DNA from: Adiantum capillus-veneris
Taxonomy: Eukaryota > Streptophyta > Polypodiopsida > Polypodiales > Pteridaceae
Reading direction: 5' to 3'
NCBI GenBank assembly: GCA_014529385.2
Contig: CM043965.1
Location: 16,753,912 to 16,817,911, forward strand
DNA length: 64,000 nucleotides
Shown here: one piece after another, positions 24,600 to 34,756 of the stretch
Position numbering within the stretch: position 1 is the stretch's first letter
Layout of the letters: every line of letters begins with the position of its first letter
Made by a program: the position numbers and the translations under genes
The notes under the pieces: generated by a model
What the model was told of the DNA's origin: nothing
Seen by the model: the letters and a program-made list of their open reading frames with translations, nothing else
Database searches by the model: none

Positions 24600-25567
24600 A
24601 CTTTATAGATGTGTTTCTTTGCATTTCTCTCTGTATCTATGGACCCTATTAAACCCATCTCAAAGGCAAGATGAAAGCAAGCTTGCTTTTCACATTTGAA
24701 AGTCAAAAATGTAACTTAGAAATGCAAAGCATAAACATAACCATTCAAATCTCTTTTTTTCAAAAAAATTGCAAGATTAGGGATCTTATAATTGCAAGAA
24801 TATATCTCTCAGCTATTTCCTATCCATGCAAAGTGAAGGTCTCTCTCAAGACATGATCACCTATGGAAATCTGTATAGGTGAAGGAAGTTCTTTATCAAA
24901 TTGTAGCACAAGATTTACTCTTGCTAAACCTTGAAGATAAGCACAAATAGCTCTTGATGAGATTTTTATCCAAATTTTTCTCTTGGAGCACATAGTTTGT
25001 GGAATATACCTTCAATAGTTGTCACAAATAAGCTCTAAGCTATATTTAGTGGTTGGAAATTGAAGGTATTTTTTCAAATTTAGTCACCCTTGTTTGCAGC
25101 TTGAAGGAATGAGATGTAGTTGCACAAGGTATTGACATGATTTGGGAAGCAGTCATCTATGGTTTCTTGAAAAATTGGATGCCCTTTCATGTTACTTGAT
25201 GGTATATTCCAATGTATTGAACTCACGTGCTATGTCCACATATTTATAGCTCACCCCCTAAGGACATCTAAAACTATTTCCTTTGAAAGCATCGCTTGAA
25301 ATTTTACCCGCTCTTTATGCTTTTGGATGCTCGGAATAGTAGACAACATAACCAATTGATTTTCAACCTTACCTATGATTGTTTTGAAGTACTCTCAAGT
25401 AGTCTTTGATTTTTATGTGAAACCGTATTTCACTTTGCTTCTTTATCCAATAGAGTGATGCATCAAACTCTTGCTCCATTTTCAATAATGAGTACTACAA
25501 CAATCCTCATTGGTGGTACTATTAAGGATGCTTTCTCTTTTTCTATTGAGATTTTATCATGATCTAG
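24600..25567. other. Intergenic, no gene recognised
   Basis: AT-rich sequence without a motif-bearing frame on either strand. Confidence 0.5.
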
Positions 25568-26230
25568 CTAGGCCTCTAGGAAAGGTGGTTCATGAATTTG
25601 TGTTTCACCAGGATCTATATTTTTAAAACCATTTAGCAATGATGGAGATACCTTTTCACTTCCATTTTGAAGCTCCACTTGTGTTCTGGTTAATTCAAAT
25701 TTTTCATCTTTTTTTTGGTGGTCTGCTTCTTGGTTTTTTACAACTTCAATCTCCTTTACCTTTGGTATTGATGGCACTTCCTTCTTAGTAGCTTTTATGG
25801 TTGTTACTTGTGACATTTACTTTTACTTGATCTGCCTTAAGCTTATCTGGAGTTTTGTGTGGTGGAGTTAAAACATCTACAACTGACTCTATCTTTGTAT
25901 CAATCTCCAAATGTGATTTACTCAAGGAGATTTTGTTCTCTTCTGTTAGTGATGATTTTTGGTACTCTTCAATCAAGCTTGTCTTTGTATACTACATCTC
26001 TTATGAACATTATATCTTTAGAATTGTTTGGGCTAGTAGCATTCCCAAAATCATGTCGTCATGTATATCCTTTACTATCATCACATGAAAGTGAGCTTTT
26101 AGGATCTGAAAATTAATTTGAATGGTGATAGAAATTATTCCCCAGCATACTCCTAATTTGTTTTGAGATATGATACTGAATTCTAGAGTATCACCTAGTT
26201 GTGGTTAGCCACAACTAGCCACATTTTAGC
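25568..26230 (-). pseudogene. Probable decayed retroelement protease region and downstream charged segment
   Basis: On the minus strand, the region near 26,110-26,030 translates to AHFHVMIVKDIHDDMILGM. This resembles the C-terminal part of a retropepsin, whose hallmark is a hydrophobic-I-L-G motif. Downstream, after stops, come two Lys/Glu-rich frames (25976-25785 and 25816-25568) that overlap by a frameshift near 25,810. Together they would form one hydrophilic segment of about 135 residues, ending shortly before 25,568. This order (protease end, then a charged spacer before RT) is plausible for gypsy pol, but no RT follows. The assignment is tentative. Confidence 0.35.
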
Positions 26231-26299
26231 CATGTGTGAAAAGACATGAAATTTTTATTTAGCTGAGAATCTAGTTTTATTTCCCTTAATAACTCATTT

Positions 26300-27516
26300 C
26301 TACTTTGGCAGACGATGTCGTACTTATCTTTTCAAGAACTCCTTATGTACTGATTACTCTTGTTGTGGATGTTTCTCTTGGTTGAACTCTTTTATAGCTT
26401 CTTTGCTTTGATCACTCTCCAAAGCATATATTGACTATGATATTTCGCTTAAAATTGTTGCGCATCATCTACTTGAATTTGAGTAACTTTTGACCTTAAA
26501 AGATTCACTGTACCGTTGCAAAATTTGTCTCTAGAGAGGACTTCACTGGTGATCTTTGTGTAGCTTCTGGTATGAATGTTTTTGTTGAAGAGTGACATCA
26601 TGTAGACTTTCTATATCTTTGGATTCTACCAATTTTGAGCTTTCTAAAGCCTTTTTGACAACTTGAGGTCTTTTATCAGCTTGAAAAAATCTTTGATCTC
26701 AAACTGACCATCCAATAGACTTGTATAAGACCCTAACCTTGTTGATATTCATTTCCATCTGTGTCTCTATATGCATATGTCAGCTTGGTTACATGTAATG
26801 CTTGAACATTGTTGGATTGGTTAGCTTTTGACTTTGAATCAAAAAAATTAAGTGAAAATCTACTCCTTGATTGTATGAACAAAATCTATATTAACTAATC
26901 ACTTCAAAAGACCCTATATATTGTAGTGATGATATGCGCTTCAAAGAGACTAGTTAAAATATTTGGGGCTTATAGCTAAATGTGTGATTCTTGATTGAAT
27001 TTTTTTTTTTTTTTTGTGGTTCCTCCCTTCCTAATGTGTTCTCTAGCTAAAATTGCAACTACTTTGGTGTCTTGTACTAACTGTAGACTAGTCTAACTTT
27101 GGCTTGCCTATGGGTTTCATTGATGTCCTATGGGTGTTTGACTACTGACAAATGATATGGCTCCCCCCTTCCCAGAATGATCACTAATGTTTTATCCAAG
27201 AGCAATTTTCGAAAATGTTTGGCTCTGCCTTGAACTAATTTTTTGATCTTTACAGATATGGCATGCATTCATTTGTTGATGTTTAGACATCTGTAAACCT
27301 TCTTCATAGGAATCTATCTATCTTCGTGAAACATGACATAGCTTTCTCTTGATTCAGATGTAAATGTCATTATCTTCCTCATATTGCCAATCTTGTGGAT
27401 CTCTTATGATCGGAGATGCTATAAATTCAAGACCTACAACATCATAGAATGTAGACGCTTGTTTATATCTACGTTTGTCTAGGTCATAATACTTGCCTGT
27501 CATAGAATGACATTGT
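26300..27516. other. Intergenic, no gene recognised
   Basis: T-rich. A run of T lies near 27,000. No coding motif is seen. Confidence 0.5.
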
Positions 27517-27968
27517 TATGCGCATTTTGAGCCCCGTTTTTGTAAATTTGTACACATGGACATGATTTCATGCCAAAAGGGTGTGTTGGATTCCTTTTTG
27601 TGGTCTTTTTAGAGCAAGCACATATATATGCAGTGTAATTCAAGTGTAGTGCTAGCTTTCGGGTTGACTTGAGTGCCCGTAAGTGAGTTTTTGAAGTGCC
27701 ACTTGTATATAACTTAAACTCATGCATTACCTAAAGAAAGTTTAGCCAAATATCATAAATTTACAGGTCTTGGGTCTTTGTGTCCCCTCTATGCTTTTTA
27801 ATGCAGTTTTTTGCCCTCGACTAGCCTTTCCTACGTGTAGCCATGCCATGGCAGCTTGCCGTTCATGCCAATTTTGCACATAGAGGTGCATAATTTGAAA
27901 TTTGTTGTATTTAAAACTTTTATTAAAAAAATGCAGAGAATTTTTTAGGCTTAAAATTATCCCTTTTA
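27517..27968 (+). repeat. Direct repeat copy 1 (LTR candidate) flanking a gag remnant
   Basis: About 450 bp aligns with 29846-30290 in the same orientation. Shared words include GTGCCCRTAAGTGAGTTTT, ACTTGTATATAACTTAA, GGTCTTGGGT and GCACATAGAGGYGCATA. The copies flank a gag-like gene, as LTRs would. Divergence is high and no clean TG...CA ends, PBS or PPT can be fixed, so this is an old element. Confidence 0.6.
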
Positions 27969-28687
27969 GGGTTGTGGTTTGGGAGGTAGAGTCTGTTTCC
28001 CAAAGGATACATGATGTTACAACCTGTAGGCAGTTTGGTGTAGGGTAAGTTGTGGAAGTTCACTTGTTTGGTGGTCTGTATACACTTCAAGATTGTGATT
28101 TTGAAGAATCATTTGGTGAAGGGGAAAGCTCTTTTCCTCAAGTGCATTGGTTGGCATGTGCTGTAAATCCATCCAAAGTAGGTGCTTCCTAGTTTCCATG
28201 GTGGTCTTTTAGGTGGGCATGTGCTTGTAAATTCCCAAGGGACCACTTGTCTCTGAGTTGTGGTTTTGTTGGGCTTATTTTGATGCTATATGTGGTGCTA
28301 GTATTGTATCTTGAGAAATATTGGGATAGATTTCTAAAGAGGTGCCCATTGTTGTTATTTTCTCGACAATGTTTTGGTGCCCACCACCAAGGATATTCTT
28401 CAAGTAACCTTCAATGGACAACTTTGATGCTATGATGCTAGAATTTCCAATTGTTTTATGGTCATACAGGTGAGGATGCTAATGAATTCATTGAGAAATT
28501 TGAGTTCTCTTTTTTGCTTGCAAACAAGGAAGATCAAATGCTTATGCTAAAGATTTTGTTCTTTTTGTTGAAAGAGGATGCAAGGACATGTTATCATGAA
28601 TATGAGTCTTGGTTGAAATTTTTTCAACCTTCCCCAGTGATGAATTATCATGAGGTTGTCCAAAAGGCTTTCCTTGAGAGGTTTAGT

Positions 28688-28703
28688 AAGGTAGAGGATC
28701 CAA
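28688..28703 (+). repeat. Target-site duplication, left copy
   Basis: AAGGTAGAGGATCCAA is repeated exactly at 28912-28927 on the far side of the SINE. Confidence 0.9.
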
Positions 28704-28911
28704 CAACACCTGAACTCTAATGAGTGGAACATGATGGACCTAAAAGAGAATTGATGAGGACCAATCCAGTATCGTCGGGGTGGCTCCCCTATCAGCCGAT
28801 GTATCCTTGGCCAGTGGAAGATGTCATGGCTCATGACAAGCATGGCAAGAGTGTAATTCCATGATTTTGATAATATAATCTAGTCACCATTGTGAGTTTT
28901 GCCAAAAAAAA
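28704..28911 (+). mobile_element. SINE with poly(A) tail
   Basis: About 208 bp ending in a run of A, bounded by a perfect 16-bp target-site duplication and inserted in a gag remnant. The central block GGGGTGGCTCCCCTATCAGC, followed by CGATGTATCCT, recurs on the minus strand near 53,810. The 3' part (TGTAATTC...ATATAAT...TTGTGAGT) recurs near 53,650-53,680. Clear tRNA-type A and B boxes are not visible, so the source RNA is unknown. Confidence 0.8.
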
Positions 28912-29845
28912 AAGGTAGAGGATCCAAAAAATTTATGGGATTCCATTGAAGGACTTATACATGGTAATGATTAGAGTGTAGGTGCCTTTGTGAAGCATTT
29001 TAATGATTTTTGGAAGGGATGGTGTGTTATTTGGGAACTAAGGTTCCTTCTCATATGATTAAAGTAAGCATGTTTATGCAAATCTTAAGGGCTGATTTGA
29101 GATTGAAGGTTGAGCTTAAAAGACCAAATGCTTTTGACGATGCAATGAAGGTTGTGAAGCATATGGAATGGAAGCTAGAGAGAGTGAGTCGTCTTGGATT
29201 GCAAGAAGATGTAAAGAAAAATGTATCTCATATTTTAAATATAATTATGGACAAGGCATGCAATGAAGACTTCCATGCTTTTCATTCTCTTGAGCATGTG
29301 AAAGAAGAATCACATATGCTCATAATGTGTACGATGATATGGGTATCCATAATTGATGAAGAAAACATTGAGTTTGTAAACTATAGTGGATATGCTCTTA
29401 TTATGTCTCATGTAAATATGGTTGATGTTACCTCGCTTGATCCTCTTGTTAAGGAGCCTAAAGTATGTATGGAAGATGGCTTATCTATCAAGCATGGAGT
29501 GGTTGAATTGGATGGATTCTTAATGAAGAGTGGGAAAATGAGATGGATATGCACAAGGATATGAAGACAATTAATTTAAAAGTTGAAGACCTTTTGGATG
29601 AGATGTTAAAGGATTCCTTGCATGCTATAGTAATGAATGGGTTTCTCTATGTTCTATTCATTGAGAGTACTTTATGCCTCAAGAGTATTTGGATTCTACA
29701 TATGGTTTATGCTTTAATATTGCGAGCATTGATATGGCTGGTGTTTTTTCATGCATTTTGTGCTTATGTTGTATGGTCTTTTGATCTAGGTGGACAACAT
29801 GTTTATGCTACTACTAAGCATGAATGTTTTAGCAGGTTGGGTTCC

Positions 29846-30290
29846 ATGCATTTTGAAGACCCCCTCTTTTGTAAACTTTTACATATGGATATGACGCCTT
29901 GTTTTAAAAGGGTGTGTGGGCTTTCTTTTTGTTGTATTTTTGAAGCAACCACGTGTACATGCAGTACAAGTTGAGAGTGTAGCGCCAGCTATCGAGTGGC
30001 CTCGAGTGCCCATAAGTGAGTTTTCTGGAAGTATCACTTGTATATAACTTAAGCTCATGTATAAACTAAAACAATTTCAGACAATTATCAAAATTTTGCA
30101 GGTCTTGGGTTGTTGTACCCCCTCCAAGCTTTTTGAAATGTAGTTTTCCCCCCCTTGATTGGCCTTTCCTACATGTAGACGAGCCATGGCAGCTTGTTGT
30201 TTGCACATAGAGGCGCATAGATTTGAATTTTGTGGTCTTCAAATTTTTTTTTTGCAAAAAATACAAAGAACTTTTGCGGCTTAAAAGATC
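29846..30290 (+). repeat. Direct repeat copy 2 (LTR candidate)
   Basis: Partner of 27517-27968. Similarity fades after GGCTTAAAAGATCC near 30,290. Confidence 0.6.
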
Positions 30291-30603
30291 CTCGAAAGTT
30301 TCTCAAAACCTATCCTATAGCTAAAAAGTGATGTTCTCTCTACAAAACTTTTCCCAAGCTCTTCATTGTTTCAACAATCCTTTCCCAAGTTCTCCATTGC
30401 TACAACAACCACATGCATCCTATAGTCACACATTCTCTCTCTGCTAGCTTTCTCCCACCTCCATTATAACACCAAGCAAGCTTCTCCCCCTTCTCCCTCC
30501 TCTATCGACCACATATTTTCACACCAAGATAGCTCCTCCCCCTTCTTTCACCTCCATTGCACCATTATATAAGATCCTCCTCCTACTACTACTACTTTCA
30601 TTC
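30291..30603. other. Pyrimidine-rich flank of the nested gypsy element
   Basis: Contains repeated CTCCATT(G/A)...ACACCAAG words that recur in weaker form at about 50,290-50,390, beyond the right end of the gypsy element. A TATA-like ATTATATAAGA lies near 30,571. No gene. Confidence 0.45.
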
Positions 30604-30608
30604 ACACT
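30604..30608 (+). repeat. Target-site duplication ACACT, left copy (outer element)
   Basis: ACACT precedes the 5' LTR and is repeated at 49707-49711 after the 3' LTR. Confidence 0.9.
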
Positions 30609-30962
30609 TGTTAACCCTCGTGGCTCACGGACACCCTATCGCCTACGACGGACACCGTAACCGTATTATTTATTTAAGTAGAGTCAGGCACCGGGCTTGT
30701 CGGTCCAATAGGGAAAGGTAGGGTGATCGCCGATGAGAGGCGCACTCTAACACGAACATGCTAGGGTTAGTTGGCTAAGTATGGGCGCCCAAGTGTGAAT
30801 GGGGTGAGCTCACATAAAAGCCAATTAAACCTAAAATTGAGTCATTCTCTCATTGTGCAATAGAAGCTGCTCATGCTCCATCTCCACCTTCTCCTTCACC
30901 ATCTCCTTGTGTGTGTGCGTGTGTTGCTCCATCTCCACCTTCTCCTTCACCATCTCCTTGTG

Positions 30963-31040
<78 letters not shown>

Positions 31041-31257
31041 TGCGATCGAGCGTTGCGGCGGCACGACGGCGGCGAGGCGGTTGAGCGCGGCGTAGTGGCG
31101 TCTCCCTCTTCTTCACGGCGCGGGAATCCTTCATTCGCAACTACGCAGGAAGGTGAGTGACACACCGTTCTTCCTTGTGAGCTTGTGTGTTGTATGACTG
31201 TGTGCTAGGAGCCTTTGTGGCTCGCACACGGCGCGTAGAAAGTCCCTAGCCTTGACA
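30609..31257 (+). repeat. 5' LTR of outer element (649 bp)
   Basis: Starts TGTTAACCCTCGTGG and ends CCTTGACA. It carries ACATAAAAGCC (near 30,812), the position where the related inner LTR has CTATAAAAGCC. Also present are a 44-bp internal duplication (CATCTCCACC...CTCCTTG units near 30,885 and 30,930) and a (TG)n(AG)n microsatellite (about 30,961-31,040). Length differences from the 3' LTR come mainly from these simple repeats. Confidence 0.93.
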
Positions 31258-31261
31258 TTTT

Positions 31262-31279
31262 TGGCGCCGCTGCCGGGGA
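31262..31279 (+). other. Primer-binding site of outer element
   Basis: TGGCGCCGCTGCCGGGGA starts four T residues after the LTR. It differs by one base from the tRNA-Asp complement seen at 18170. Confidence 0.8.
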
Positions 31280-32221
31280 GCTGCTGCGCGTGAAGCTCCA
31301 ATGGCGACCTGTAAATTGTATTGAAGCTATGTTTTATGTAGGAAAGGCGCGGCTTAAGTTTTCTGTGTTCTGTTAAGCTCTGTTTTGTTAGTTCTATTAA
31401 GCTTAGATTTCAGCTTACACAGTTAGCATTTCTTGTGTTTTTGCATTTTCTGTATTTTCTGGTTTGCACTGCACAGTTCTGTCAAGTTTCGATTTTCTGC
31501 ATTTTCTGCATTTTCTAGTTTGTGCACAGTTAGGCGCACAATTAGTTAATTAAGCAGGTTAGTAATTAGGTGAACCAATGATTAGCAGGTCAGTAGGTAG
31601 GTGTGACAGTAAATAGTTAGGTGAGGTCAACGCGCACCAAAACGCGTACCAAATAATATTCCAAAAAAATAAAATAAAATATTTTTTTTAAACAAAAAAA
31701 AAATCTTTTTCGAAAAAATAAAAACGTGAGTGAGGGGGAGGTTAGATTTTCGGAAATAAAAAACATGAGTTATAAAAACAGACGGGTTGGCTTGTATAAA
31801 AGTTAGATCGGGATCGGGATCATTTGCCCAAGCCCAAGCCCAAGCCCAAGCCCAAGCCCAAGCCTCACTCCTCATTCTTATGTTATATACTAGACTCACT
31901 CTTATATATATACCCTACCTCCTCAAGAGGGAATGAGAGCATGTGGGACAAGTCCTCCACTCTCCTCCTTTCTCTTCCCACTTGCACCCTTAGACTTGCT
32001 ATTTGGAGCCTAGTTCCCCAGCTAGGAAAAGACTGTTTCGGGCTTTTCTGGAGCAAAATAGAACCAAACGGTGGGCTGTAAAGCACAGCGCGTCCCTCCT
32101 AGCGATACGCTCGTTTCGAGCTATCACACGGCCCATTCCACGACACGCTCTAAAAAATCTAGCAAAAAAACAAACAAAAAACACGCAAAAAACTAGTCAC
32201 AAGGCCTCCGACTCAGAAATC
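31280..32221 (+). other. Untranslated leader of outer element
   Basis: It contains repeated TTTTCTGCATTTTCT words (about 31,440-31,520), A/T-rich runs and a hexamer array (AAGCCC)n at about 31,826-31,862. Compared with the inner element, about 200 bp is missing just before the gag ATG, between short CCTCC repeats. That removes the region that holds the inner element's start codon. Confidence 0.7.
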
Positions 32222-34168
32222 ATGGAAGCATACCCTACCCAAAACACTGAGAGAGAAGGCCATGCACCTCCCGAAGCTCCACAGCCTAGTACTAGTATGT
32301 TTAGCCGTTTCATGGAAACATTAGGTAGAGCTACTCGCTCGGAACCTGATGCAAATGAAGCACACGAAGGGGATGGGGAAGTGGACTCTCCTTTCACATC
32401 GCACGTGGACCCCACACCCCCAAAGAGTGTCCATGTGGATATCCTGCCAACTTCTTACCAAGAAGGCCCTGTTGAGCTGCCTCCTTCAGAAGTTCCCTCT
32501 AGAGTACCGTTGGTGACAAGTAAAACCACGGGGAGCAACATTGCTTCTACCTCACAAGAAACCGTTAACACGTCGACTCTAGAAGGATTGTTCATTAATG
32601 ATCATTGGACATACGACCTCCACACTGAGGTGTTGACGGATCTACACTCTGGCCACGCCTACCATGTAGGATGGATAGAGATTGTACAATCCACCTCTAG
32701 TGCCACGAGCATCGAAGATCAACAGAAAATGATATGTAATGTTATCCATGGAATTATTCAATCGGAAAGGCAAAACCGAGGGGTAAATATACTCTCAACT
32801 AGCCCCATGAGATTTCTGGATACGAGCAAGGCTCAACAGCCTACTCTATCACAAATGGAGACTCCTCTAATGAGCCTCATGGACCCATCTTACGTCATTT
32901 CACCTGGGGTCTCTATGCAATCTGAGCCTCCGAGCGACAACTTTCGCTTTCCTAACTTGGCTCAACCCTCTATTAAGGAAAACACAGTGCTCACTCTAGG
33001 GATAAGCCTGACAGAGAATGTACCGATGACATCTACGGTTAGCACAGTGCCACTACCTAGTGTCGTAGTACCTAATATGGGGCCTCGACCGTATGTGCCT
33101 CTAGCCCCTTATGCACACATGGCCCCCACACCTCCAATTGTACCACTTGTTTATGCTCCTCGAGTGCCGCTCCCTAGCCGTTATCCGAGTGGACCTATGC
33201 CCCGTTATGTTCCATATCCTGCATCATCCACACATATGCCAAGACCGGTACCCGTCCCTCTCCCACATATGATTCCAAGAGTACCTCCATCGGCCCTGCC
33301 TCCTCACCTAGGTGACTTGGCAGCGTTTGCTCAAACCATAGGTCGATCTATCGCGGAAAATATGCGTCATGCATCTGATAGAGAGCCTAGAAGTAAGGCA
33401 GTACAAATTGCCAAACTCACGCAAAAATTCAATGGGGACGAAGATGCTAGAAAACACATTGAAGTGTTTGAACAAGTATGTGATTCCTTAGGGGAACGCA
33501 ACGAACTACATAAGTGCAATGCCTTAAGCTTGACATTAAGTGGGAAGGCTGGGGATTGGTATAGAACCCTAAGGGTGGACGAGAAAACAATCTACCCTAC
33601 CCTTCGAAGGTTGTTTCTAAAGGAGTACATACGAGAAGGTGTGCTTTGGGGTGTAGCATCTCAGCTACAGAAGGCCGAACGTAAGGAAGGAGAGTCAGTA
33701 AGGGACTTCATTAGTCGTCTAAAGCACTTAAACTCTCGCTGCCCTGTAAATGAGCGCTTCAATAATAACCAACTGCTTGATCGATTCATTCGAGGGTTGA
33801 GGAATGAAGGAATCTATAATGGACTAGTGATTAGAGGTATCACAACCTGGGAAGATGTCACTGCCAATGCAATCCAATTAGAGGACAACTTGATGATAGC
33901 AGGCATGAGGGTGTCTACCGACACGAGATCCACTAGCTCACAAGCCATTGGGTATGAACCCATGACTGCAAAGCCCATTGCCAATGAGCCAAAGGTATTT
34001 GAGACATTCTTGACAGACCTCACCAAGGCAATCCAAGAGTCTCTTAAGGATAATCGAACCCCTCAAAATAGTCACATGTATCCAAGAAGGGAGCAACAAT
34101 GGTGTTCCATTTGCTTGGGTCCACATAGCACTAGTGAGTGCCCTACGTTTAGAGTAAAATTTAATGGG
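32222..34168 (+). pseudogene. gag, N-terminal portion (split by the nested element)
   Basis: The first ATG in the long open frame is at 32222 (MEAYPTQNTE); the frame is open further upstream without an ATG. Roughly the first 370 residues are Pro/Ser/Thr-rich. A retrotransposon capsid domain then spans about 33,400-33,880 (FNGDEDARKHIEVFEQ, LSLTLSGKAGDWYRTL, LKEYIREG, SVRDFISRLKHLNSRCP). A first zinc knuckle, CX2CX3HX4C (CSICLGPHSTSEC), lies near 34,112. Gag packages the element RNA. The frame reaches the insertion point exactly at a codon end (34168) and resumes in frame at 39916. It has therefore suffered no damage other than the insertion. By comparison with the inner element, the original N-terminus (MHLRSGR...) is deleted. 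Confidence 0.85.
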
Positions 34169-34742
34169 TGTGCGCTCCTTGCCGCACTGTCGAAGCAAGG
34201 GACTTGCCAATACACCGTATGCGAGCCACAAACGGCTCCAAGCACACAACAAGCCTAAACTAGCAAGCTCAAGAAAACAAAGGGTGTGTCACTCACCGCT
34301 CTACGCTCGCCTTCGTGGTGGATTCCTCGCCGCGATGAAGAAGAAGCTGCAGTCGTGCCGCGCTCAACCGCTTCGCCACCGTCGTGCCTTCGTAATGCTC
34401 GATCGCACACACACTCTCCCTCTCTCTCTCTCTCTCTCACACACACAGAAGGAGGTGAAGAAGAAGAAGATGGAGATGGAGCAAGAGCACTCTTCAATTG
34501 CACAAATGAGAGAATGAGTAAAAATTAGGTTTAGTTGGCTTTTATAGGAGCTCACCCCATTCACACTTGGGCGCCCATGCTTAGCCAACTAATCCCTTGA
34601 ATGTCCAAGTTAAAGTGCGCCTCTCATCGGCGATCACTCTACCTTTCCCTATTGGTCCGACAAGCCCGGTACCTGACTCTACCAAATACATAATACGCGT
34701 CCATCGTAGGTGATGGGTGTTCGTGAGCCATGAGGGTTAACA
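34169..34742 (-). repeat. 3' LTR of inner element (574 bp)
   Basis: On the minus strand it starts TGTTAACCCTC and ends GAGCGCACA. It is near-identical to 39333-39910 but roughly 10% diverged by eye from the outer LTRs. It contains CTATAAAAG (34547-34539) and a CT/AC microsatellite. Confidence 0.93.
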
Positions 34743-34756
34743 TGCCCCCCTTCCTG
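34743..34756 (-). other. Polypurine tract of inner element
   Basis: On the minus strand AGGAAGGGGGGCA abuts the 3' LTR. It matches the tract at 49066-49078. Confidence 0.85.

Larger units (their letters stand above)
28451..29564 (+). pseudogene. Ty3/gypsy gag remnant, interrupted by a SINE
   Basis: The first part (28451-28703) has a gag capsid pattern: GEDANEFIEKFEFSFLL, then LLKEDARTCYHEYES, then VVQKAFLERFSKVEDP. The frame is broken by a SINE insertion at 28704. After the second target-site copy the reading resumes (KNLWDSIEGLIHG), followed by a stop and then KHFNDFWKGW. In another frame a capsid C-terminal part follows: FMQILRADLRLKVELKRPNAFDDAMKVVKHMEWKLE. Gag forms the particle in which reverse transcription occurs. 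The rest (to about 29,970) is open but shows no zinc knuckle. It sits between the direct repeats at 27517 and 29846. Confidence 0.65.

Noticed and set aside
28247-28435. ORF with a hydrophobic start considered as a secreted peptide
   Set aside because: It lies in the untranslated part between a repeat and a gag remnant, and has no conserved feature.
31824-31862. AAGCCC hexamers considered as interstitial telomere repeats
   Set aside because: The unit differs from plant telomere units (TTTAGGG or TTAGGG) and lies at a fixed place in the retroelement leader.
34164-34517. ORFs spanning the inner LTRs (also 39,457-39,756 and 30,853-31,165)
   Set aside because: They lie wholly inside LTR sequence and run through its microsatellites. 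Similar frames appear in every LTR copy and do not correspond to a retroelement protein.
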